Source of the DNA: Microvirga lenta
GTDB lineage: Bacteria; Pseudomonadota; Alphaproteobacteria; Rhizobiales; Beijerinckiaceae
DNA: 64,000 nucleotides
Reading direction: 5' to 3'
NCBI RefSeq assembly: GCF_020532555.1
Contig: NZ_JAJBBR010000013.1
Coordinates: 106,262 to 170,261 of the forward strand
The stretch's first letter is position 1. Each line of letters starts with the position of its first letter. Of the stretch, positions 19,159 through 29,193 are shown piece by piece. The notes below the pieces were generated by a model. It was given only the letters and a program-made list of their open reading frames with translations, made no database searches and had not been told where the DNA came from. Position numbers and translations under genes: made by a program.

Positions 19159-19209
19159 ATGCGCAAGCTTATTCTCGTAGTACGAGCGCCATCGACGGAG
19201 CGGGATTGA
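19159..19209 (+). CDS. Putative ilvB leader peptide (branched-chain attenuation)
   Basis: This 16-residue open frame reads MRKLILVVRAPSTERD. Codons 4-8 are Leu-Ile-Leu-Val-Val, all three end products of the pathway encoded by the gene 150 bp downstream. The stop falls inside a structured region that leads into a terminator before ilvB. Ribosome stalling at the Leu/Ile/Val codons when charged tRNA is scarce would prevent termination, as in proteobacterial ilv attenuators. The Shine-Dalgarno is weak. It is too short for routine gene finders. Confidence 0.72.
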   Translation: MRKLILVVRAPSTERD

Positions 19210-19256
19210 CCCGCAGGTCCGGCGATGGCGCACAGGCCCCCTCAGGGGCCTTTTTT
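19186..19256 (+). promoter_or_regulatory. ilvB transcription attenuator
   Basis: Arms GCGCCATCG (19186-19194) and CGATGGCGC (19223-19231) are perfectly complementary and enclose an inner hairpin GCGGG/CCCGC. Immediately downstream, AGGCCCC/GGGGCCT (19234-19251) with loop CTCA and a run of six T residues forms a textbook terminator, 52 bp before the ilvB ATG. Termination before ilvB makes sense only as an attenuator, because no plus-strand gene precedes it other than the leader peptide. The exact antiterminator pairing was not resolved by eye. Confidence 0.75.
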
Positions 19257-19308
19257 ATTGCCTAGAATTCCTCCAGCACCTTGAGACAGACCCGACGGAG
19301 CGAGTGAC

Positions 19309-21081
<1,773 letters not shown>

Positions 21082-21092
21082 TCGGAAATGAG

Positions 21093-21116
21093 CCCCTCTC
21101 CCACCCGGGAGAGGGG
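21093..21116. repeat. Intergenic palindrome between ilvB and the GST gene
   Basis: A perfect 10-bp inverted repeat (CCCCTCTCCC/GGGAGAGGGG) with loop ACCC fills most of the 49-bp gap. Its form resembles the dispersed intergenic palindromes common in GC-rich alphaproteobacteria. No T-run follows, so it is more likely an RNA-stabilising or repetitive element than a terminator. Only this one copy is seen in the window. Confidence 0.6.
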
Positions 21117-21130
21117 AGGAGTGCTGAGAC

Positions 21131-21811
21131 ATGCCCACCCTCGTCATCGCGAACAAGCTCTACTCGTCCTGGTCGCTTCGGCCGTGGCTGCTCATGAAGC
21201 AGTTCGGCATCGCGTTCGACGAGATCCTCATTCCCTTGGACCAGCCGGACACGAAGGCGCGGGTCCTGGAGCATTCGCCTGCCGGCAAGGTGCCGATCCT
21301 CATCGACGGGGACATCACCGTGTGGGAGAGCATCGCCATCATGGAGCACGTGGGCGATGCCTATGGTGTTCAGGTCTGGCCCGCCGATATCGAGGCTCGG
21401 GCCATGGCGCGCTCCATCGCGGCCGAAATGCACGCCGGGTTTCAGGCCCTGCGTTCCGCCTGCCCGATGAATCTCGGAAAGAGATTTGCAGCGAAAGACA
21501 GGGGCGAGGCGGTCTCCCGCGACGTCGCCCGCTTCAGCGAAATCGTGAGCCAGGCGCGGGAGCGCTTCGGTGCGGGAGGCCCGTTCCTCTTCGGCGCGTT
21601 CTCGGCGGCGGATGCCATGTACGCGCCCCTCGTCACGCGCCTCGACACCTACTCGATTGCCGTCGATGAGGCGACGCAGGCTTACCTGGATGCCGTCCTT
21701 TCCCTGCCGGTATTCCGCGAGTGGCGCTCCGCCGCTCTGAAAGAATCGTGGATCGTCGACGCCGATGAGGTCGATGAGGACCCGATCGAGGTTTATCGCC
21801 AAGCCGCTTGA
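21131..21811 (+). CDS. Glutathione S-transferase family protein
   Basis: This 226-residue protein has the thioredoxin-fold N-terminal domain (LVIANKLYSSWSLRPWLLMKQFGI). The glutathione-binding SPAGKVPILIDGDITVWESIAI motif with its cis-Pro is present, and an all-helical C-terminal domain follows. The Ser in YSSWSLRP is in the position used for thiol activation in several bacterial GSTs. It is inserted between ilvB and ilvN in the same direction, so it probably shares their transcript. Substrate unknown. Confidence 0.9.
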   Translation: MPTLVIANKLYSSWSLRPWLLMKQFGIAFDEILIPLDQPDTKARVLEHSPAGKVPILIDGDITVWESIAIMEHVGDAYGVQVWPADIEARAMARSIAAEMHAGFQALRSACPMNLGKRFAAKDRGEAVSRDVARFSEIVSQARERFGAGGPFLFGAFSAADAMYAPLVTRLDTYSIAVDEATQAYLDAVLSLPVFREWRSAALKESWIVDADEVDEDPIEVYRQAA

Positions 21812-21841
21812 GACTAGAAGAAGCCCCGGAACGCACGAGCC

Positions 21842-22384
21842 ATGACCCAGATGAGCACTCACTATCCTGATGCCACCCGCATCGAACCCGTCAACCGGCA
21901 CACTCTCGCCATCGTCGTCGACAACGAGCCGGGTGTGCTGGCGCGCATTGCAGGGCTCTTCTCGGGCCGCGGCTACAATATCGAGAGCCTGACCGTCACC
22001 GAGACGGAGCACGAGGCGCATATTTCCCGCATCACCATCGTCACGACGGGCACCGACAGCATCATCGAGCAGATCAAGAGCCAGCTCGAGCGCCTCGTGC
22101 CCGTGCACCGGGTCGTGGACCTCACGCTGAGCGGGGATGCGGTGGAGCGTGAGCTCTGCCTCGTGAAGGTGGTCGGCAAGGGCGATCACCGGGTGGAGGC
22201 CATGAGGCTCGCCTCTGCCTTCGGCGCCCGCACCATGGATGCGACGCTCACCTCCTTCGTCTACGAGCTCACGGGCACGACCGAGGAGGTGGAGCGCTTC
22301 ATCAAGCTGATGACGGCCGTCGGCCTCGTGGAGGTCTCCCGCACCGGTGTCGCCGCCATGGCGCGCGGTGCGGAAGGCATGTGA
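21842..22384 (+). CDS. ilvN: Acetolactate synthase, small (regulatory) subunit
   Basis: This subunit activates IlvB and confers valine feedback inhibition. It is 180 residues long. The N-terminal ACT domain begins HTLAIVVDNEPGVLARIAGLFSGRGYNIESLTV, and the C-terminal half carries RVVDLTLSGDAVERELCLVKV. It lies 30 bp after the GST gene. The gene name ilvN (or ilvH) depends on local convention. It ends 4 bp from the convergent DUF924 gene. Confidence 0.95.
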   Translation: MTQMSTHYPDATRIEPVNRHTLAIVVDNEPGVLARIAGLFSGRGYNIESLTVTETEHEAHISRITIVTTGTDSIIEQIKSQLERLVPVHRVVDLTLSGDAVERELCLVKVVGKGDHRVEAMRLASAFGARTMDATLTSFVYELTGTTEEVERFIKLMTAVGLVEVSRTGVAAMARGAEGM

Positions 22385-22388
22385 GCTT

Positions 22389-22937
22389 TCAGCCCCTGAA
22401 TTCGCTTTCCTTCAGGAACGCTTCCTCCTCGGGCGTGCTCTCGCGGCCGAGGATGTGGTTCCGGTGAGGGAAGCGGCCGAAGCGGGCGATGATGTCATGA
22501 TGGTGCCGGGCCCACTTGATCGAATCCTCCTCGCCCAGGGCCTCGTTCAAAGCGACCGAGCGCTCCTGGTGCCGCAGGGATTCGGAGTGCATGAAGGGGA
22601 GATAGAAGAAGCGGCGGAGCGAAGGATCGACCTTCATGTCGAAACCCCTCTCGATGGCGCGGTCCGCGGCCATGAGCGCGACGGGATCGGTCTTGTAGGT
22701 GTCGCGCGTTCCGCGAAACATGTTTCGCGGGAACTGGTCCAGGAGGATGACGACGGCGAGTGCGCCGTCCGGCGTAAGCTCCCACTCGTTGAGGTCGCCT
22801 CTCGCGGCGGCTCTGTAGGTGGGAAGAAAGCGGTCGCGGATGGCCTGGTCGAAGGCCTCGTCCTTGGCAAACCACTTTTCGGGTCCGGCATCTCGCCAGA
22901 ACCGGATGACTGTGTCGGGAGAAACGAGCTGGTCCAT
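22389..22937 (-). CDS. DUF924 family protein
   Basis: This protein of about 182 residues begins MDQLVSPDTVIRFWRDAGPEKWFAKD and carries the DUF924 core: LDQFPRNMFRGTRDTYKTDPVAL, then FFYLPFMHSES and HHDIIARFGRFPHRN. The fold is predicted to be all-helical and TPR-like; function is unknown. The ATG at 22937 was chosen because it fits the family start and has GGAGAA nine bases upstream. In-frame starts also exist at 22946 and 22973. Confidence 0.87.
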   Translation of the reverse strand: MDQLVSPDTVIRFWRDAGPEKWFAKDEAFDQAIRDRFLPTYRAAARGDLNEWELTPDGALAVVILLDQFPRNMFRGTRDTYKTDPVALMAADRAIERGFDMKVDPSLRRFFYLPFMHSESLRHQERSVALNEALGEEDSIKWARHHHDIIARFGRFPHRNHILGRESTPEEEAFLKESEFRG

Positions 22938-22973
22938 GCCGCTCATTTCTCCACAACACCGCAGACAATTCAA

Positions 22974-23381
22974 TCAGGCGAGTGCTTCTTCCGCCGTGGG
23001 AGTGGCCTTCTCCGCGAAGAAGAAGACGCGCACCAGGTTGGCGAAGAACACGAGGATGCCCGCCAGGGCGACGAAGGAAGCGGCAATCGCGAGGGCGGGG
23101 TTCTGATGGGCGATCGACACATAGATCCCGACCGGAAAGATGACCGCCGTCGAGCCCGAGAGGATCAGGTGCGTGTTGGCGAGCCACGAATTCTTCAGGG
23201 CCGGATAGCTTTTGTAGACCAAGCCGAACAGGGCGAGGCTCGTCCAGCCGAGAAGGTTGAGGTGTGCGTGCACGGGCGTGAAGGTGAAATCGTGGGCGGC
23301 GCCCATGACGATTCCCATCGCGATGCCGACGATCAGGCACAGGACGGAGAGCAGAATGAAAGAGACGTCGATTTTAGGCAT
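22974..23381 (-). CDS. Small four-helix membrane protein resembling a heme-copper oxidase subunit I fragment
   Basis: The 135-residue product has four hydrophobic segments (near residues 6-26, 37-55, 68-90 and 94-118). The motif VHAHLNLLGWTSLALFGLVYK resembles the histidine-bearing helix of subunit I in the heme-copper oxidase/nitric oxide reductase superfamily. It is far shorter than a true oxidase subunit (about 12 helices), so it cannot pump protons alone. Whether it binds heme is open. The start at 23381 was chosen for its strong AAGGGGGAA ribosome-binding site; the upstream extension lacks one. Confidence 0.7.
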   Translation of the reverse strand: MPKIDVSFILLSVLCLIVGIAMGIVMGAAHDFTFTPVHAHLNLLGWTSLALFGLVYKSYPALKNSWLANTHLILSGSTAVIFPVGIYVSIAHQNPALAIAASFVALAGILVFFANLVRVFFFAEKATPTAEEALA

Positions 23382-23478
23382 AACTTCCCCCTTAAGGTGA
23401 TAACATTTTCGGCCAATTAACCCAGGAGACGCCACAACGCAAACGCAAACACAATAACATGAATACGAACAAAAATAA

Positions 23479-24609
<1,131 letters not shown>

Positions 24610-24631
24610 TCGGCGCAACAGCAGACGACGG

Positions 24632-24657
24632 AAAAGGGCGGATCACCCGCCCTTTTT
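24632..24657 (+). terminator. Rho-independent terminator after ilvC
   Basis: The arms GGGCGG and CCGCCC form the stem, with four A residues before and five T residues after. It starts 22 bp beyond the ilvC stop. The hairpin also faces the 3' end of the convergent membrane-protein gene and could serve both directions. Confidence 0.85.
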
Positions 24658-24676
24658 CATTTCATGCAGGGGACGG

Positions 24677-25036
24677 TCAGATGCTGGCCGAGAAGCTGTG
24701 CGCCAGGAGCAGGGCAATGGCGGCTGCGACACAGACCACCTGTCCGAGGCGCTCCGACAGGGGTTTGCAGATCTTGAAGAGAGCATAGCAACAGACCAGG
24801 ACGAGCGAGAGGGTCAGCGCGCCATAGGCCATGTTGACGAGGCTCCTGGCACCTGCCGCCGCTCCGCCCGACGTCCAGCTCTCCAGCAGCCACAGGGCGG
24901 AATAAGCGATCCCGGCCATCCACCAGTCGTAGTCCCACCAAGATTCCGGCAGGCCGGCAACGGCGGCATCGATTTCCGGCGGCGCTTCGAGGGCGTCGTC
25001 GTACCAATCATACGAATCCGGGCGCGGGGAGCGCAT
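24677..25036 (-). CDS. Hypothetical membrane protein
   Basis: This 119-residue protein is not recognised as a known family. The N-terminal third is hydrophilic and rich in Trp, Tyr and acidic residues (YDWYDDALEAPPEID, WWDYDWWM). Two or three hydrophobic segments follow (GIAYSALWLLESW, GALTLSLVLVCCYALF and VVCVAAAIALLLAHSF). It is convergent with ilvC and 101 bp from a small gene on the same strand. Codon use is like its neighbours, so it is probably a real gene of unknown role. Confidence 0.6.
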   Translation of the reverse strand: MRSPRPDSYDWYDDALEAPPEIDAAVAGLPESWWDYDWWMAGIAYSALWLLESWTSGGAAAGARSLVNMAYGALTLSLVLVCCYALFKICKPLSERLGQVVCVAAAIALLLAHSFSASI

Positions 25037-25109
25037 GGCGGCATTTCCATAACGTTACAACATTAAAGATGTAGCATTACGGAAAGTCATTGCCACCTGT
25101 TCGAAAAGA

Positions 25110-25131
25110 GAGGGCTCCGGTGGGAGCCCTC
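25110..25131 (-). terminator. Terminator of the 50-residue protein gene
   Basis: On the minus strand a 9-bp perfect stem (GAGGGCTCC/GGAGCCCTC) with a four-base loop is followed by TCTTTTC. It lies 6 bp beyond the stop of the small gene at 25138, supporting a stand-alone short transcript. Confidence 0.7.
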
Positions 25132-25137
25132 GCCGCC

Positions 25138-25290
25138 TCACTGACGGTTGCTCTTCGTGTTCTGGGCCTTGTTGTTGTCCTGCTTGCCCGGATCGTTGCG
25201 GTTCTTCATCGTGCCGCCGGAGCCGCGCGTGAAGCGGCTGGGATCCTTGCTGTCGGCCGAGTTGTCGCCGTTCATCTTACCTTTACCCAT
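25138..25290 (-). CDS. Small hydrophilic hypothetical protein (50 residues)
   Basis: An ATG frame with an excellent ribosome-binding site (AAGGAGGA, spacing 5) encodes 50 residues, beginning MGKGKMNGDNSADSKDPSRF and ending NTKSNRQ. It is rich in Asn, Lys, Asp, Gly and Ser, has no hydrophobic core, and looks intrinsically disordered. A hairpin terminator follows directly, so the unit reads as its own short mRNA. The composition resembles small stress- or desiccation-linked hydrophilic proteins, but no family is recognised and that link is inference. Confidence 0.75.
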   Translation of the reverse strand: MGKGKMNGDNSADSKDPSRFTRGSGGTMKNRNDPGKQDNNKAQNTKSNRQ

Positions 25291-25351
25291 CGGATTCCTC
25301 CTTCGATGTGGGAGGTTAATGAAGGCTGGAGCGCTCGGTTCCTGCGGTTTC

Positions 25352-25873
25352 CTACCACAGGAGGTAGTGCGCGAGTCCTGCGCCGGGGGCGAGCACCAGA
25401 AAGGCCCAGACCGAGGCCGACGCCATGTTGGCGGCCTGAAACAAGGGGGCGGGCATGACGAAGATCCCGGCGATCAGCGCGATGACGGCGCGGATGGGGC
25501 CGAAGAAGCGCCCGAGGAAGACCGCCCAGGGACCGAAACGCTGAAAGAAGTCCTCTCCGCGCTGCGTCAGTCGCGGATTGCGCGAAAGGGGCCAGACCTC
25601 ATACGCAGCCTTCTTGTAGTGCCGCCCGATCTCGTAGGAGAGCCAGTTGCCGAGGAAAGCGCCGGCCACGGCGCCCATCCAGGCCTGCCAAAAGGGAATG
25701 TCGGCAGCTGCGATGATGAAGCCCACCGCAATGAGAAGGGTCATCGTCGGCAGGAAGAGAGACACGAAGGCGAGCGATTCACCGAATGTCATGAGGGCGA
25801 GGACGAAGGGCGCCAAGCCCTGGTGAGCTTGAACAAAGCCGATGACGGCGCTCCTGATGGCGTCGAGATCCAT
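25352..25873 (-). CDS. DedA family membrane protein
   Basis: This is a 173-residue inner-membrane protein of the DedA/VTT superfamily, members of which move lipid carriers such as undecaprenyl phosphate across membranes. Conserved features are SLFLPTMTLLIAVGF, the GAFLGNWLSYEIGRHY motif and the downstream FFQRFGPWAVFLGRFFGPIRAVIALIAG with its paired Arg residues. Four to five hydrophobic segments are visible. It is monocistronic, 61 bp from the small protein gene. The transported lipid is not known from sequence. Confidence 0.9.
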   Translation of the reverse strand: MDLDAIRSAVIGFVQAHQGLAPFVLALMTFGESLAFVSLFLPTMTLLIAVGFIIAAADIPFWQAWMGAVAGAFLGNWLSYEIGRHYKKAAYEVWPLSRNPRLTQRGEDFFQRFGPWAVFLGRFFGPIRAVIALIAGIFVMPAPLFQAANMASASVWAFLVLAPGAGLAHYLLW

Positions 25874-26024
25874 TAACCGCTCCGGTTCGCGTGGCCCCTG
25901 ATGCGGGCTGCATATCAGAATATGGGGCGGGCCTGCCTATAGCCCTGTGATGGATCCGATCACATTACGCAATTTGTAGCTGGGCCGCGGATGCGCTAAC
26001 CGGATGGGACAGGGGGCTGAAACC

Positions 26025-26873
26025 ATGAATGTTCTCTCGATCCAGTCGCACGTCGCCTACGGTCATGTGGGCAATGCTTCCGCAGTCTTTCCAATGCAGC
26101 GCCTCGGCGTCGAGGTATGGCCGATCCATACGGTCCAGTTCTCGAACCATACCGGCTACGGCTCCTGGAAGGGGCGCGTGTTCGACGGACCGGCCATCGA
26201 GGAGTTGGTGGAGGGAATCGCCGAGCGCGGCGTCCTCGGCCGCTGCGACGGCGTGCTCTCCGGCTATATGGGGTCTGCCGATATCGGCAACGCCATTCTC
26301 TCGGCGGTCGCGAGGGTCCGCTCGCTCAACCCGGATGCGCTCTATTGCTGCGACCCGGTGATCGGCGATGTGGGACGGGGCGTCTTCGTGCGCCCCGGAA
26401 TCCCGGAATTCATGCGCGAGCAGGCCGTGCCTGCCGCCGACATCGTCACTCCGAACCAGTTCGAGCTCGACTACCTTTCCGGGCTGACGAGCGAGTCCCT
26501 GGCGGATGTCAAGCAGGGCATCGGCGCCGTGCATGCCTTGGGTCCCAAGGTCGTGCTGGTCACCTCGGTCGAGACGAAGGAGACCCCATCCGACTCGGTG
26601 GACCTGCTCGCGGGGGAGGGAGGCCGATTCTGGCGCATCCGCACGCCCAAGCTGTCCCTGAGCGTGAATGGCGCGGGGGATGCCGTCGCGGCCCTCTTCT
26701 TCGTCCATTATGCCCGCACCCGGTCCGCCTCGGCGGCTCTTGCGGAGGCGTCCGCCTCCATCTACGGGCTGCTGAAGCGCACGGAAGAGGCCGGCTCCCG
26801 CGAAATCCTGACCATTGCGGCGCAGGACGAATTCGTTTCCCCCACCTATCGCTTCACCGCCGAAGAGGTTTGA
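26025..26873 (+). CDS. pdxY: Pyridoxal kinase
   Basis: PdxY phosphorylates pyridoxal to PLP in the vitamin B6 salvage route. The 282-residue ribokinase-fold protein starts [21 protein letters not shown], the classic PdxY N-terminus. It carries YCCDPVIGD and [12 protein letters not shown], and the anion-hole/catalytic region [19 protein letters not shown] with its GAGD motif. The ATG at 26025 follows AGGGGG; a possible start at 26004 adds seven residues. The stop overlaps the next gene (TGATG), making a three-gene operon. Confidence 0.93.
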   Translation: MNVLSIQSHVAYGHVGNASAVFPMQRLGVEVWPIHTVQFSNHTGYGSWKGRVFDGPAIEELVEGIAERGVLGRCDGVLSGYMGSADIGNAILSAVARVRSLNPDALYCCDPVIGDVGRGVFVRPGIPEFMREQAVPAADIVTPNQFELDYLSGLTSESLADVKQGIGAVHALGPKVVLVTSVETKETPSDSVDLLAGEGGRFWRIRTPKLSLSVNGAGDAVAALFFVHYARTRSASAALAEASASIYGLLKRTEEAGSREILTIAAQDEFVSPTYRFTAEEV

Positions 26874-27781
26874 TGCCCATGTCCCGTCGCTTCGTCACCC
26901 TCGACGTCTTCACCGGCGATGTCTTCGCCGGAAACCCGCTTGCGGTCGTGCTGGATGCGGAGGGCCTCGACGACGACGGCATGCAGGCGATCGCCCGTGA
27001 GTTCAATCTCTCCGAGACCGTCTTCGTCCTGCCTCCGACGGAGCCGCGCCAGCGCGCCGACATCCGAATCTTCACGCCGGTACGGGAACTGCCCTTCGCC
27101 GGCCATCCCACCGTCGGCACTGCCGTGCTCCTGGCTCTGATGGACGGGACGGACGGCGCCGGCGCCGTTGCGTTCGGTCTCAAGGAGAAGGTCGGCATCG
27201 TTCCCTGCGTGGTCGAGGTGGAGAGCGGAACGAAGGGAGCGGCGCGCTTCCGCCTGCCCCGCCTGCCCTTCACCTGGGGCGAGGGCAAGGAGGCGAGCGA
27301 TTGCGCCTGGGGCCTGGGGCTCGATCCGACGGAGATCGGCTTCGACCGGCATGTTCCGAGCCGCCACTCCGCCGGCGTCGCATACGACCTCGTGCCTGTC
27401 GCCTCTCTCGATGCCCTGGCGCGGGCGCGACCGCAGGGCGAGCCTTTCGAGAAGGCCTTCGGCGACAGCGACCACCCGGCAGCCTATGTCTATGCCCGCG
27501 TTCCGGACGCGGCGGATCTGCGCTTTCGCGCCCGCATGTTCGGGCCCGGCATGGGCATCGTGGAGGATCCGGCGACCGGGTCGGCCGCGGCGTCGTTCGC
27601 AGGGGCGCTGATGCAGTGCGAACCCCTCGGCGACGGCGAGCACAACATCGTCATCGAGCAGGGGTTCGAGATGGGGCGCCCGAGCATCATCTCCCTTCAG
27701 ATGGTGATCAAGGACGGCGCCCTCGTCTCCGCCGAGATCGGCGGCCAGGCCGTCATGGTCAGCCGCGGCGAACTCCTGTGA
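26873..27781 (+). CDS. PhzF family isomerase/epimerase-like protein
   Basis: PhzF-fold proteins resemble diaminopimelate epimerase; members isomerise small metabolites, and most are uncharacterised. The protein is about 302 residues. The catalytic Glu lies in EFNLSETVFVLPP, and FTPVRELPFAGHPTVGTAVLL and VEDPATGSAAASFAGAL are the family signatures. The ATG overlaps the pdxY stop by one base; a second ATG six bases on is equally possible. The stop overlaps the NUDIX start by one base, so translation is probably coupled. Confidence 0.92.
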   Translation: MPMSRRFVTLDVFTGDVFAGNPLAVVLDAEGLDDDGMQAIAREFNLSETVFVLPPTEPRQRADIRIFTPVRELPFAGHPTVGTAVLLALMDGTDGAGAVAFGLKEKVGIVPCVVEVESGTKGAARFRLPRLPFTWGEGKEASDCAWGLGLDPTEIGFDRHVPSRHSAGVAYDLVPVASLDALARARPQGEPFEKAFGDSDHPAAYVYARVPDAADLRFRARMFGPGMGIVEDPATGSAAASFAGALMQCEPLGDGEHNIVIEQGFEMGRPSIISLQMVIKDGALVSAEIGGQAVMVSRGELL

Positions 27782-28494
27782 TGGAGCGGGATCTGCGCAT
27801 CACGCGGGTCGCGCATGTCGAGGCGCGCCTGGAGCCCATGGAGTGGCCCTGGGCGAGTGAGAACAGGGAGCGCATCGAGGCCAACTGGCAGCGTCGCAAG
27901 GCTCAGACGCCGAAGATGTTCAACGGGCGTGTCCTGATGCTGCGCGATGTGGACCTCACGCCGGAGCGGTGCATCAACACGTATTTCGAGGTCGATTATG
28001 CCAGCCTCGTCGCCTGGATCGATTTCGGCAATCCGGACAGGAGCGTGGCCAACGGCTTTGCCATGGGGGCGCTGCGCGGCTCCGACGGCGCCTTCCTCTG
28101 CGGCGTCATGCACGAGCATACGGCGAATGCCGGCCGCATCTATTTCCCGGCCGGGACGCCGGACCTGTCCGATCTCCGGTCCGACGGCACGGTCGACCTG
28201 GCGACGAGCCTGACCCGGGAACTCCACGAGGAAACGGGCCTGAGCGAAGGCGATTATCGCGTGGCGGACGATTGGATCGTCGTGGAGCGCTGGCCCGCGG
28301 TCGCCATGATGCGCATGGTGACGCTTCCCTTCCCGGCGGAGGAGGGGGCGGACAGGATCCGCAGGGTCATCGCCCTGCAGGATCCTCCGGAATTGTCAGA
28401 TGTGCGGATCATCCGCGGACCCGACGACATCGAGCCGCAGAAAATGCCGCTCTTCCTGCAGTCCTTCTTCCGCTGGAGCTTCGGTCAGCTATAG
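27781..28494 (+). CDS. NUDIX hydrolase
   Basis: This is a 237-residue protein with the nudix core RELHEETGL at about residues 148-156, preceded by YFPAGTPDLSDL. The usual Gx5E spacing is stretched by an insertion (SDGTVDL), as in the longer, poorly characterised nudix branch. The N-terminal 60 residues (WPWASENRERIEANWQRR) are an extension. It is third in the pdxY-phzF-nudix operon, coupled by a one-base overlap. Substrate unknown. The 3' end overlaps the convergent lipoprotein gene by 10 bp. Confidence 0.82.
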   Translation: MERDLRITRVAHVEARLEPMEWPWASENRERIEANWQRRKAQTPKMFNGRVLMLRDVDLTPERCINTYFEVDYASLVAWIDFGNPDRSVANGFAMGALRGSDGAFLCGVMHEHTANAGRIYFPAGTPDLSDLRSDGTVDLATSLTRELHEETGLSEGDYRVADDWIVVERWPAVAMMRMVTLPFPAEEGADRIRRVIALQDPPELSDVRIIRGPDDIEPQKMPLFLQSFFRWSFGQL

Positions 28495-28811
28495 CCGTAG
28501 CGGGACTTCGCGGCCCTGATCATCCGGATCGCCTCCGCATCGCGCCCGGCCGCGCAGGCGGAGGAGGCCTGGTCGATCTCCCGCGACACACGGCCATAGA
28601 CGGAGTGATTGACGTGGCCCATGGCCAGGTCGTTGTCCATGACGGCTCTGTAGCGGGCGACCTCGCCCGCGCAGCCCGTTCCCTCGGGCATGCGGAAGCT
28701 GGAGGGGGTGACGCTTGCGCTGCCCGGGGCAGGGGGCGCCGTCTGATTGCAGGCCGCCAGAGACAGTGCCGCTGCACCTGCAATCCACAAGGGACGAATC
28801 AGGGTTTTCAT
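28485..28811 (-). CDS. Hypothetical lipoprotein
   Basis: This is a 108-residue protein. A lipoprotein signal peptide with lipobox LAAC (GAAALSLAACNQTAP) places the mature N-terminal Cys near residue 20. The mature part is about 88 residues with two further Cys (GCAGEV and SSACAAG) that could form a disulfide. No family is recognised. The ATG at 28811 was chosen because CAGGAGA lies nine bases upstream and the signal peptide then has normal length; the frame is open upstream. Confidence 0.72.
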   Translation of the reverse strand: MKTLIRPLWIAGAAALSLAACNQTAPPAPGSASVTPSSFRMPEGTGCAGEVARYRAVMDNDLAMGHVNHSVYGRVSREIDQASSACAAGRDAEAIRMIRAAKSRYGYS

Positions 28812-29000
28812 TCGAACGGTCTCCTGTTGAACTCGGCGGGGAGATAAGGCCAAGCTTGCGGCGATCAAGACCATCTTCCGCACGGAGCGCCGCCCCGGAC
28901 TTTTCGTTTATGTCATTCTCTTGCCATCGTTTCGAAGCGTCGTTACAACCAATGACACCGTTCGCGGCGTAACCGCGACCTTGAGGAGGAATGGGAAGCG

Positions 29001-29096
29001 ATGACAATCGGCTCCCCCGGCGCATGGATGATCGGCCCCGCTTCAGCGGCCGCCCGCGCGCGTCTCCTTGGCCTCCTTCTCCTTAGTCGCCCCTGA
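29001..29096 (+). CDS. Putative leuA leader peptide (leucine attenuation)
   Basis: This 31-residue open frame is preceded by GAGGAGG at 28983-28989. Its C-terminal end reads RLLGLLLLSRP, six leucine codons in seven just before the stop. It lies 97 bp upstream of leuA, which encodes the first leucine-specific enzyme. The stop codon is built into the left arm of a stem-loop. This is the expected layout for leucine-responsive ribosome stalling. The start could also be the in-frame ATG at 29028. Confidence 0.72.
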   Translation: MTIGSPGAWMIGPASAAARARLLGLLLLSRP

Positions 29097-29132
29097 GGGT
29101 CGGCTGGGCTTTGATGCCTGGGCTCTCAGGGG
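29090..29132 (+). promoter_or_regulatory. Stem-loop downstream of the leuA leader peptide
   Basis: CCCCTGAG (29090-29097, containing the leader stop codon) pairs perfectly with CTCAGGGG (29125-29132). A second small stem (GAGCG/CGCTC, 29156-29172) lies just before the leuA ribosome-binding site. No T-run follows either hairpin. Control may therefore be translational or Rho-dependent rather than a classical intrinsic terminator. Confidence 0.55.
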
Positions 29133-29193
29133 TTCTGGACAACAGGAACAACCTTGAGCGCGTGGATCGCTCGCCCCGAGAAGGACTAGACCG

